Below, piece after piece: positions 1-6,809 of a DNA stretch of 64,000 bases. Numbering within the stretch: position 1 is the first letter of the stretch; each line of letters opens with the position of its first letter. This DNA is from Nonomuraea maritima. GTDB taxonomy: Bacteria > Actinomycetota > Actinomycetes > Streptosporangiales > Streptosporangiaceae. The position numbers and the translations under genes were made by a program. The notes under the pieces are model-generated. The model saw only the letters and a program-made list of their open reading frames with translations. It was not told where the DNA came from and made no database searches. The stretch lies in the NCBI RefSeq assembly GCF_900100395.1, contig NZ_FNFB01000036.1, forward strand, positions 1-64,000, in the 5' to 3' direction.

Positions 1-314
1 CCGTCGGCGAAAACCACGACCGGCTGCACAGCGAAGCCGCTTTCGCCATGCTGTGCGGCGTCTCCCCGATCCCCGCCTCCTCCGGCAAGACCACCCGGCA
101 CCGCCTCAACCGCGGCGGCGACCGCCAAGCCAACGCCGCGCTCTACCGCGTGGTCCTATGCCGTCTGCGCTGGGATCCACGCACCCGCGCCTACATGGAA
201 CGACGCACCCAAGACGGCCTGTCCAAGAAAGAGATCATCCGCTGCCTGAAGCGCTACATAGCCCGCGAACTCTACCGAATCATCACATCAAACGATCAAG
301 AACACATCGCTTGA
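1..314 (+). CDS. IS110-family transposase, C-terminal part (partial)
   Basis: This is the C-terminal domain of a DEDD/serine-type IS110 transposase, cut by the window start; the frame is open from base 3. The visible stretch carries the signature of this domain: CGVSPIPASSGKT, containing the conserved serine-glycine of the Tnp C-terminal domain, then RGGDRQANAALYRVV and a basic helical tail ending in SNDQEHIA. In IS110 enzymes this domain works with the N-terminal RuvC-like domain (not visible here) and a bridge RNA to recombine DNA. The frame is intact to its stop at 312-314, so nothing in the visible part shows inactivation. The next gene starts about 135 bases downstream and is unrelated to transposition. 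Confidence 0.85.
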   Translation, partial: VGENHDRLHSEAAFAMLCGVSPIPASSGKTTRHRLNRGGDRQANAALYRVVLCRLRWDPRTRAYMERRTQDGLSKKEIIRCLKRYIARELYRIITSNDQEHIA

Positions 315-336
315 CATCCATAGGAGCATCCCGGCC
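1..336 (+). mobile_element. 3' end of an IS110-family insertion sequence
   Basis: The left edge of the window contains the last part of an IS110-type element: the transposase C-terminus followed by about 20 bases (TTGACATCCATAGGAGCATC, 312-331) of the kind that usually closes actinomycete IS110 elements. IS110 elements lack long terminal inverted repeats, so the exact right boundary cannot be fixed from one end. The left end and any bridge RNA would lie outside the window. Confidence 0.65.
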
Positions 337-449
337 TCGGCCGCGTTGCCGGATTCATGACTTTTACCGGTGCGCTCTTTGACCTGGACGATTGGATCAG
401 GCCGGCGTGGGCAGAAGCCAGACACGCGTCCGAACGTAAGGGAGGCCCC

Positions 450-890
450 GTGGAGGCCACGATTGCGCTCCGCCTGCCCAGGGATGCGGCGAGCGTCCCG
501 CTGATCAGGCAGATGCTGGACGGCACGTTGCGGTCGCTCGGCGTCGAGCCGCAGATCCGCGACGACATCGAGCTCATGCTCACCGAGGCGTGCTCCAACG
601 TCATCAAGCACGCGGCGCCGAGTGACGACTACACCGTCAGCGCGTCCGTCCACGACCATCTCTGCGTGATCAAGGTGGTCGACACGGGCAACGGGTTCGA
701 CGCGAGCAAGGTGATCGAGGCCACGCAGGGCGAGAACGGCATGGAGCACGGACGCGGCCTGCAGATCATGCGGGCGCTCGCCGACGACATCCGGTTCACC
801 AACAGGCGCGAGCACGGCGCCGTGGTGTGCCTGGAGAAACAGCTGCGCTACGCGCCGGGCGCGGCGGGCCGGCAGCTCATGACCACCTAG
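450..890 (+). CDS. SpoIIAB/RsbW-like ATP-binding protein (anti-sigma serine kinase family)
   Basis: A single-domain GHKL ATPase of about 146 residues, the usual size for RsbW/SpoIIAB-type anti-sigma factor kinases. The ATP site is visible: N-box TEACSNVIKHA, G1 box DTGNGF and G2 box GRGLQIM. Such proteins bind a sigma factor and phosphorylate an anti-anti-sigma protein (partner-switching), in the cytoplasm. I chose the GTG at 450 because AAGGGAGG lies at 438-445 and homology begins there; an in-frame ATG at 357 would add 31 unlike residues. No sigma factor or antagonist is adjacent, so its partners are unknown. It lies just after the IS110 end, with its own upstream region of about 110 bases. 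Assignment to the family is firm, specific role is not. Confidence 0.8.
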   Translation: MEATIALRLPRDAASVPLIRQMLDGTLRSLGVEPQIRDDIELMLTEACSNVIKHAAPSDDYTVSASVHDHLCVIKVVDTGNGFDASKVIEATQGENGMEHGRGLQIMRALADDIRFTNRREHGAVVCLEKQLRYAPGAAGRQLMTT

Positions 891-907
891 CGCCGGCGCC
901 GCGCGCG

Positions 908-1342
908 TCAGGCGTGGCGCTCCGCCGTCGCCGGCGGGTGGCGCCTGGAGCGGTGGGAGTCCCCGCCGCTCCTTCTTCGTGTTCCCGGCCGTTCCTTCGC
1001 GCTCCCGGCCGCGAGCCGCAGCCGGCGGCGTATCCGGGGGACGTTCCCGCTCAGGTCGGCGCGCAGGCGGCCGGGCACCCTCGCGCCGGCGAGCCGCAGC
1101 CGCAGCCCACCGGTTGCGGCTGCTGCTGGTGCTCCCGCCGGGTTCGCCGTCCGGTGGCGCAGCCGGCGCCACAGGATGCGCCAGCGGATCAGCGTGGCCG
1201 CCGCCGTCAGCAGCGCGACCATGGTCACGGCCGAGACGAGCAGCACGGCGAGGACCACGAGGACGGTGACGACCACCAGCGAACCGATCAACCCGATCAC
1301 TGTCAGCATTCGGCGGAAAATGCCCGCGAAAAAGCGGTTCAT
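908..1342 (-). CDS. Small putative membrane protein
   Basis: A 144-residue frame with an N-terminal hydrophobic stretch (about residues 10-48, rich in V, L, A, I, enough for one long or two short membrane segments) followed by an Arg-rich, Ala/Pro-rich tail with no recognisable domain. It follows the Ppx/GppA gene by 25 bases on the same strand, so the two are probably cotranscribed. A weak GGTGG precedes the ATG. The tail composition resembles translated GC-rich noncoding DNA, so the true C-terminus may be real but poorly conserved. I do not recognise a function. Confidence 0.5.
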   Translation of the reverse strand: MNRFFAGIFRRMLTVIGLIGSLVVVTVLVVLAVLLVSAVTMVALLTAAATLIRWRILWRRLRHRTANPAGAPAAAATGGLRLRLAGARVPGRLRADLSGNVPRIRRRLRLAAGSAKERPGTRRRSGGDSHRSRRHPPATAERHA

Positions 1343-1367
1343 GCCACCGCACGGGGATAGATCGCGC

Positions 1368-2327
1368 TTACCCCTGGGTGCCGGCCGCCGGGCCGAAGCC
1401 CCCTGGCAGCAGGTCGAGGCGGTGCAGGATCACGCCCTCGCGCAGCGCCCACGGGCACACGTCGAGGCGCTCGACCTCGAACAGGTCCATGGCCGCGTCG
1501 GCGACCAGGGCCCCGGCCGCGAGCTGCATCGCCCGGCCCTCGGACACCCCGGGCAGCGTGGCGCGCTCGGTGGCGCTCATGGTGGTGAGCTTGACCGCCC
1601 ACTCGGCCATGTCCTGGCGGGTGAGCGAGCGCGAGACGTAGAGCCCCTCCCCCGCCGGGGCCACCCCGGCGATCCTGGCCAGCTGCTTGAAGGTCTTGGA
1701 CGTGGCCACGGCCCGGTCGGGCACGCCGTACCGGACGACGCCGCCGACGGTCCGCGCGATCTCGGCGCGCACGTGCTTGCGCAGCCTGCGCACCTCGTCG
1801 GCGGACGGCGGGTCGCCGGTGAACCAGTCGCGCGTCAGCCGCCCGGCTCCGAGCGGCAGCGACGCGGCCACGTCAGGCTCCTCGTCCACTCCCGCGGCGA
1901 TCTCCAGCGAGCCGCCTCCGATGTCGAAGGCCAGCATCCGTCCCGAGGACCAGCCGAACCAGCGCCGTACGGCGAGGAACGTCATCCTGGCCTCGTCACG
2001 CCCGGACAGCACCTGGATGTGCAGGCCGCACCGGTCGTTGACCTCGGCCAGCACGGCCTCGCCGTTCGCGGCCTCGCGCACGGCGGAGGTGGCGAAGGCC
2101 AGCACGTCCTCGACCCCCTTGTCCTCGGCGATGCCGACGGCCTCCTCGACGAAGTCGCCCAGCAGCCCGATGCCGCGCTCGCCGAGCCGGTTGTCCTGGT
2201 CGAGGTGCTCGGTCAGGCGCAGTGCGACCTTGTGCGAGTAGGCCGGAATCGGCCGGGCGCCGCGGTGAGCGTCGACGACCAGTAAATGAACGGTGTTCGA
2301 ACCGATGTCCAGCACGCCTAGTCGCAT
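1368..2327 (-). CDS. ppx: Ppx/GppA phosphatase family protein (exopolyphosphatase)
   Basis: A 319-residue ASKHA-fold phosphatase that by family would hydrolyse inorganic polyphosphate or pppGpp. Visible motifs are the N-terminal phosphate-1 loop LGVLDIGSNTVHLLV, the conserved FATSAVREA segment, and the phosphate-2 loop FDIGGGSLEI. The length matches the short single-module actinobacterial Ppx proteins (compare MTH-type PPX1/PPX2 of mycobacteria), lacking the C-terminal HD extension of E. coli GppA. The start ATG at 2327 is fixed by the ASKHA motif directly after it. It is divergent from the formylglycine-generating enzyme gene. Link to stringent response and phosphate storage is from the family, not from context. 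Confidence 0.88.
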   Translation of the reverse strand: MRLGVLDIGSNTVHLLVVDAHRGARPIPAYSHKVALRLTEHLDQDNRLGERGIGLLGDFVEEAVGIAEDKGVEDVLAFATSAVREAANGEAVLAEVNDRCGLHIQVLSGRDEARMTFLAVRRWFGWSSGRMLAFDIGGGSLEIAAGVDEEPDVAASLPLGAGRLTRDWFTGDPPSADEVRRLRKHVRAEIARTVGGVVRYGVPDRAVATSKTFKQLARIAGVAPAGEGLYVSRSLTRQDMAEWAVKLTTMSATERATLPGVSEGRAMQLAAGALVADAAMDLFEVERLDVCPWALREGVILHRLDLLPGGFGPAAGTQG

Positions 2328-2450
2328 GGGAAAACGCTACCCTTTTGCGGCTTTTATGGTGAAACCGAGGGGGCTGATTTGCCGAGCTTCTCACCGCCTC
2401 CCCAGCGCAGGTGACATGAGGGACTGGAGGGGCGCGCCCTGTGATCGAGA

Positions 2451-2480
2451 ACACGCCGAAGGCACTACTCTTCGGTGTGT
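2451..2480 (+). promoter_or_regulatory. Leader hairpin upstream of the formylglycine-generating enzyme gene
   Basis: An 11-bp inverted repeat, ACACGCCGAAG (2451-2461) and CTTCGGTGTGT (2470-2480) with one G-T wobble and an 8-base loop, lies 22 bases before the TTG start at 2503. A second short repeat, GTGTC-ct-GACAC, follows at 2477-2488 and is mutually exclusive with the base of the first. It may be an operator or an RNA structure controlling translation; function is inference. Confidence 0.45.
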
Positions 2481-2502
2481 CCTGACACGTTTTGGGGGTT
2501 CC

Positions 2503-3411
2503 TTGAGCGCTTGCTGCGGCCCGAGCCGAGACACCGCCCCGGGGCCGTCCCCGGCCGCCGTCGAGATCGCACAGCGGCGGGAGGCGCCGCGCGGGATGGT
2601 GCGCGTGCCGGGCGGGACGTTCCTCATGGGTGGCGACGACCCCGACGGGCACCCCGAGGACGGCGAGGGCCCGGTCCGCGAGGTGCGGCTGGAGCCGTTC
2701 CTCATCGACCCGGCGTGCGTGACGAACGCGCAGTTCGCCACGTTCGTCAAGGAGACGGGGTACGTGACCGAGGCCGAGGCGATCGGCTGGTCGTTCGTGT
2801 TCCACCCGTTCGCCACCGGCGGCGTGATGGACGCGACCGTGCCGGGCGCGCCCTGGTGGGCCGGGGTCGAGGGCGCCACGTGGCGCTCGCCCGAGGGCCC
2901 CGGCTCCTCGATCGGCGCACGGCAGAACCACCCGGTCGTCCACGTGTCGTGGAACGACGCCACCGCGTACGCGACGTGGGCAGGAAAGCGGCTGCCCACC
3001 GAGGCGGAGTGGGAGATGGCGGCCAGGGGCGGCCTCGAGCGCAAGCGCTACCCGTGGGGCGACGAGCTCGCGTCCAAGGGGCGGCAGCGGTGCAACATCT
3101 GGGAGGGGCCCTTCCCGAGCGCGCCGAGCAAGGGCACGCTGCCGGTCAAGTCGTTCCAGCCGAACGGTTACGGGCTCTACAACGTCGTGGGCAACGTCTG
3201 GGAGTGGACCGCCGACTGGTGGGGCACCACGTGGGAGCCGTACGCCGAGAACCCGGCGGGGCCGGCCGAGGGCGCCGCGAAGGTCATCCGCGGCGGGTCG
3301 TACATGTGTCACGACTCCTACTGCAACCGCTATCGCGTCGCGGCCCGCACCATGAACACCCCCGACTCCTCGACCGGGCACACAGGGTTCCGCTGTGCGG
3401 CCATACTCTGA
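2503..3411 (+). CDS. Formylglycine-generating enzyme (SUMF1/EgtB/PvdO fold)
   Basis: A 302-residue copper-dependent oxidase family member that converts the cysteine of a CxPxR motif in type I sulfatases to formylglycine. The fold is complete: MVRVPGGTFLMGG near the start, VTNAQFATFV, NHPVVHVSWNDATAYATWAG, RLPTEAEWEMAARGG, GNVWEW and the C-terminal GFRC. The catalytic pair is intact as C269 and C274 in YMCHDSYCNRYR, the spacing seen in the Streptomyces coelicolor enzyme. I chose TTG 2503 (GGGGG at 2494-2498 before it), giving an N-terminus of SACCGPSR, which itself contains a CxPSR sulfatase-like motif. An upstream open frame to 2293 overlaps the divergent ppx and looks noncoding. The next gene starts 4 bases after the stop. 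No sulfatase is present in the window. Confidence 0.92.
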   Translation: MSACCGPSRDTAPGPSPAAVEIAQRREAPRGMVRVPGGTFLMGGDDPDGHPEDGEGPVREVRLEPFLIDPACVTNAQFATFVKETGYVTEAEAIGWSFVFHPFATGGVMDATVPGAPWWAGVEGATWRSPEGPGSSIGARQNHPVVHVSWNDATAYATWAGKRLPTEAEWEMAARGGLERKRYPWGDELASKGRQRCNIWEGPFPSAPSKGTLPVKSFQPNGYGLYNVVGNVWEWTADWWGTTWEPYAENPAGPAEGAAKVIRGGSYMCHDSYCNRYRVAARTMNTPDSSTGHTGFRCAAIL

Positions 3412-3415
3412 TCGC

Positions 3416-4585
3416 ATGTCACGAACCCTGCGACTGCTGATCACCGGCGGCGGCACCGGTGGCCACACCTATCCTGCGCTGACCACCCTCGCGGCCGTGC
3501 AACGGCGCCAGTTGCCGCACGACGTGCTGTGGGTGGGCACGGCCAGCGGCCTGGAGGCGCGGATCACGGCCGAGCACGGCATCCCCTTCAAGGCGATCAC
3601 CACCGGCAAGCTGCGCCGCCGGCCCAACCTCCGCGAGCTGGGCACCAACATCGCCGACGTGTTCCGCATCCCGGTCGGGGTGTTCCAGGCGATCGGGCAC
3701 GCGGCCCGGTTCCTGCCCGACGTCGTCCTGTCGACCGGGGGCTACGTGGCGGTGCCGATCGGGGTGGCGGCCAAGCTGATCCGGCGGCCGCTGGTGATGC
3801 ACGAGCAGACCACCGTGGTGGGGCTCGCCAACCGCATCCTGGCCCGGCTCGCGACGCGGATCGCGCTCTCGCACGAGTCGTCGCTCGACCACCTGCCCGC
3901 GTCGGCGCGGGCGAAGGCGGTGGTGACGGGCAACCCGATCAGGCCCGAGCTGCTGCAGGGCAACCGGGCGGCGGCCTACGACCTGTTCGGGCTGACGTTC
4001 GAGGTGCCGCTGATCTACGTGACGGGCGGCGCCCAGGGCAGCAAGCAGATCAACACGCTGGTCGCGGAGATCCTGCCGCGGCTGCTGCAGCACGCGCAGG
4101 TCGTCCACCAGTGCGGGCCCGCCTGGATCGACCAGATGCGCGCCGTCGAGCTGCCCCCCGCGCTGGCCGACCGCTACCACCCGGTGCCGTACGTGGGCGG
4201 CGAGCTGGCCGACCTGTTCGCGGCGGCCGACGTGGTGATCTCGCGCAGCGGCGCGGGCACCGTCTCCGAGCTGACCGCCATCGGCAAGCCGTCCGTGCTG
4301 ATCCCGCTGATCCCGACGGGCGGCGACGAGCAGCGCAAGAACGCCCGCTACCTGGCTGAGGCAGGGGCGGCGCGGGCGCTGCTCGAACCCCGCCCCACGG
4401 GCGAGATGCTGCTCGCGGAGCTCGCACCGCTGCTGGCCGACCCGGAGCTGCGCCACATGATGGGCCAGGCCGCGGCCAAGCTCGGCCGGCTCGACGCGGC
4501 CGAGGCCCTGTGCGACCTCCTCATGGAGGCCGCGGGGCACGGTGCCCCGTCCCACCCTGGCCCCGGCGCCCCTGGACCTCGCTGA
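3416..4585 (+). CDS. MurG-like UDP-GlcNAc glycosyltransferase (GT28)
   Basis: A 389-residue GT-B enzyme of the MurG family. MurG adds GlcNAc to undecaprenyl-pyrophosphoryl-MurNAc-pentapeptide (lipid I to lipid II) at the inner face of the membrane. Visible are the N-terminal GGGTGGHTYPAL loop, the second glycine-rich segment STGGYVAVPIGVAA, HEQTTVVGLANRILAR, and the UDP-GlcNAc site SRSGAGTVSELTAIGKPS followed by GGDEQRKNARYL. MurG usually has HEQN in the third motif; here it is HEQT. None of the normal dcw-cluster neighbours (ftsW, murC, ftsQ, ftsZ) is nearby, so this is probably a paralogue rather than the essential murG. It starts 4 bases after the formylglycine-generating enzyme stop, so the two are cotranscribed and probably translationally coupled. 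The acceptor is uncertain. Confidence 0.8.
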   Translation: MSRTLRLLITGGGTGGHTYPALTTLAAVQRRQLPHDVLWVGTASGLEARITAEHGIPFKAITTGKLRRRPNLRELGTNIADVFRIPVGVFQAIGHAARFLPDVVLSTGGYVAVPIGVAAKLIRRPLVMHEQTTVVGLANRILARLATRIALSHESSLDHLPASARAKAVVTGNPIRPELLQGNRAAAYDLFGLTFEVPLIYVTGGAQGSKQINTLVAEILPRLLQHAQVVHQCGPAWIDQMRAVELPPALADRYHPVPYVGGELADLFAAADVVISRSGAGTVSELTAIGKPSVLIPLIPTGGDEQRKNARYLAEAGAARALLEPRPTGEMLLAELAPLLADPELRHMMGQAAAKLGRLDAAEALCDLLMEAAGHGAPSHPGPGAPGPR

Positions 4586-4602
4586 CGGCAGGGCCGCTGG
4601 GG

Positions 4603-5517
4603 TCACCGCTCGGGGGTGAGGTGGCGGAAGGCATCCTGGGCTGAGGTGACACTCTGGCTCAGGGCGCGCTCCAAGGCGGCGGCGTCCTGGGTCAGGCGGT
4701 GCAGTTCCGGCACGGCCGAGGCGTCGGCGCCCGACTCGGCGAGCAGTTCCTCGTAGCGCGGCAGTCTCGCGGAGAGCTCGGCGATCTGCTGCCTGGCACG
4801 GTACGCGCGCTCGGCGTCGGCCACGTGGCGGGCGTACCGCTCCAGGGCCTCCACCCGGGCGGCCACGGCCGCCTCACTCCCGGCCAGCGCCCGCGCGAGG
4901 GGCTCGGCCGCGGCCGTCACCTCCCGGGTCACGCCCTCGGCGACGATCTCCCGATGCTCGGCGCGCAGCTTCGACAGCTTGGCCAGCAGCCGGGCGACCT
5001 CCCACTCCTGGGCGGGCAGCATCACCGCGTTGCGGACGCCGTCCAGCAGGCCGTCGGCGTGCACGCCCGAGGTCATGACCTGGTCGACGGCCGCCTGCGC
5101 GCGGGACAGCAGCGCCCTCGCGCCCTCGTCGAGCTGGTCGCGCAGCACGTAGCGGCCCTCGTAGCGGCGGGCGGCGTCGTACACGTCACGTTCCAGGGCC
5201 TCCCGCCGCTCCACCTCGACGTCCCGGCGGGGCCTGACCAGTCCGCCGACGGCGAGCAGCGTGGCGACCATCATGATCGTCACGAAGGCCGGGAAGCGCC
5301 CGGCGACGAGCAGGAGGAGGCCGTACGCCGCCACGGTCACCGACGTGGTGGCGAGCGCCGCGCGGGCGATGACGCCGGCCACGGGACGCGGTCGCTTACG
5401 GGCTGGCGCCCAGCCCGCGTGGAAGCGTACGAGCAGCCTGCGATGCGCGCGGAGCAGGGCCGCGACGTCGTCGGGCACGGCCGGATCGACTATCACCTTC
5501 GCCTGGCGTCCGGGCAC
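4603..5517 (-). CDS. Membrane-anchored helical protein, paralogue B of a tandem pair
   Basis: A 304-residue protein with no family I recognise. It opens with a short conserved soluble segment (VIVDPAVPDDVAALL, then AGWAP), has two hydrophobic segments (about residues 55-75 and 80-97), and ends in a long, strongly alpha-helical charged domain that includes RNAVMLPAQEWEVARLLAKL and LPRYEELLAESGAD. The GTG at 5517 is preceded by AAAGGAG at a good distance, which fixes the start; a longer open frame reaches into the upstream gene and is rejected. It lies 73 bases downstream of a clear paralogue on the same strand, and ends convergently with the MurG-like gene. Topology suggests a membrane-tethered cytoplasmic coiled domain; its job is unknown. 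Confidence 0.75.
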   Translation of the reverse strand: MPGRQAKVIVDPAVPDDVAALLRAHRRLLVRFHAGWAPARKRPRPVAGVIARAALATTSVTVAAYGLLLLVAGRFPAFVTIMMVATLLAVGGLVRPRRDVEVERREALERDVYDAARRYEGRYVLRDQLDEGARALLSRAQAAVDQVMTSGVHADGLLDGVRNAVMLPAQEWEVARLLAKLSKLRAEHREIVAEGVTREVTAAAEPLARALAGSEAAVAARVEALERYARHVADAERAYRARQQIAELSARLPRYEELLAESGADASAVPELHRLTQDAAALERALSQSVTSAQDAFRHLTPER

Positions 5518-5590
5518 GTTCTGGCTCCTTTGTCCGGCTCCTTCTGGCTGGTTCCTCGGTCGGCGGCTGGTCGGCGGCGGGTCCCGGGGG

Positions 5591-6493
5591 TCAGCCCTCC
5601 AGGTAGCGGAACGCCTCATGGGCGGAGCTGACGCTGCGGCGTAAGGTGCGCTCCAGCGCCTCGGCGTCCTCGGCCAGGCGTTCGATCTCGGGGACGGCCA
5701 GCGCGTCGGCGCCCGACTCGGCGAGCAACTCCTCGTAGCGCGGCAGCTTGGCGCGCAACTCCTCGATCTGACCGCGGGCATGGAAGGCGCGCTCGGCCTC
5801 GGCGACGTGCCCGGCGTAGCGTTCCAGGGCCTCGACGCGGCCGATCACCGCGGACGCGCTGTCGGCCAGGGCCCGTTCCAGCGGCTCGATGACGGCGGCC
5901 ACCTCGGGCGCGATGCCCCGGGCCTGCAACGCCCTGTGTTCCAGGCGCAGCGCCGACAGCTTGGCCAGCAGCCGGGCGATCTCCCACTCCTGGGCGGGCA
6001 GCATGACCGCGTTGCGGGCGTCGTCGAGCAGCCCTTCGGCGTTGACGTGGGAGCGCAGCACCGACCCGATGGCGTGCTGGGCCCGCGCGAGCACCGCTCT
6101 CGCCTCCGGGTCGAGGTCCTCCGCCGTCAGGTAGCGGCCTTCGTACAGGTGGGCGTGCTCGTAGACGGTGCGCTCGTGGGGGCGGTCGTCCTCGGGGATC
6201 TCGCTCATCGAGGCGATCTTGACGAGGACGACGAACACGAACCCGCCGAGCAACACGAACCCGGCCCATTTCAGCGGGCTGGCCAGTAACAACGCCATGA
6301 GTCCGACCACGGCGGGCGTCGCCGCCAGCAGCGCGACGCCCGAGGGGCCGCTGCGGCGCGACTCCTCGGAGGCAGCGGGTGGCACCCATCCGGCTCTGAT
6401 CCTGGACAGCAGCGGGGCGTTGGCACGCAGCATTCCGGCAACCTCCGGCGGCACCGCCGGATCGACGACCACACCCACGTTCTGTCCTGGCAC
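5591..6493 (-). CDS. Membrane-anchored helical protein, paralogue A of a tandem pair
   Basis: A 300-residue protein built exactly like its downstream neighbour: VVVDPAVPPEVAGMLRAN and AGWVPP at the N-terminus, two hydrophobic segments (about residues 52-72 and 75-92), then a charged helical domain with RNAVMLPAQEWEIARLLAKL and KLPRYEELLAESGADA. By eye the helical domains are nearly superimposable while the region around the membrane segments has diverged, so this is a tandem gene duplication. The GTG at 6493 starts the conserved block; upstream GGGGGC is a weak ribosome site. No catalytic motif is visible. The gene lies between paralogue B and an MMPL transporter remnant on the same strand. 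Confidence 0.72.
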   Translation of the reverse strand: MPGQNVGVVVDPAVPPEVAGMLRANAPLLSRIRAGWVPPAASEESRRSGPSGVALLAATPAVVGLMALLLASPLKWAGFVLLGGFVFVVLVKIASMSEIPEDDRPHERTVYEHAHLYEGRYLTAEDLDPEARAVLARAQHAIGSVLRSHVNAEGLLDDARNAVMLPAQEWEIARLLAKLSALRLEHRALQARGIAPEVAAVIEPLERALADSASAVIGRVEALERYAGHVAEAERAFHARGQIEELRAKLPRYEELLAESGADALAVPEIERLAEDAEALERTLRRSVSSAHEAFRYLEG

Positions 6494-6526
6494 CCTGGCG
6501 CCCCCAACGCTCGTGATGTTCGGATA

Positions 6527-6681
6527 TTACGTAACATTCCGCCTGGGCGTCAGCCTCCGCAAGGTCAGTCTGGGGAACCACCCGTTGCGCTCCCCGAGCA
6601 CCGCCATGGCCACGGGCACCGGCACCAGCCGCACCACCGTGGCGTCGACCAGCACCGCGACCACGAGCCCCACACCCATGA
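6527..6681 (-). pseudogene. Remnant of an MMPL-family transporter, C-terminal end
   Basis: The minus-strand frame reads VMGVGLVVAVLVDATVVRL followed by GERNGWFPRL, which matches the last transmembrane segment and tail of MMPL/RND-type actinobacterial transporters (usual pattern GxAVGVLLDAxVVRxxLVPAxMxLLGxRxWWLPRW). Nothing further upstream matches the rest of the roughly 700-residue family, so only the last 50 residues survive. It fills the 316-base gap between the paralogue pair and the ABC operon together with the operator candidate at 6736-6749. Confidence 0.55.
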
Positions 6682-6735
6682 CGCGCAAGCGCGCGGCCGC
6701 CGCAGGCCACCCCACAGAGGTACGGCGGTCGGGGC

Positions 6736-6749
6736 ATGACATCCGTCAT
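6736..6749 (+). promoter_or_regulatory. Inverted repeat operator candidate before the ABC/two-component operon
   Basis: ATGAC-atcc-GTCAT at 6736-6749 lies about 60 bases before the start of the ATPase gene, in the only free space upstream of this operon. A half-like TGACGTACGG follows at 6761. NarL/DesR-type response regulators often bind such imperfect palindromes upstream of their own ABC operon, so autoregulation by the response regulator at 9681 is plausible inference. Confidence 0.4.
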
Positions 6750-6809
6750 ACGGGTCCGGCTGACGTACGGCACTACACCGCCGACACCCCCGCGCCGCAC
6801 GCTGTCGGC

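Noticed and set aside
2293..2502. N-terminal extension of the formylglycine-generating enzyme by about 70 residues
   Set aside because: It would overlap the divergent ppx start and has no family similarity; the TTG at 2503 fits homology.
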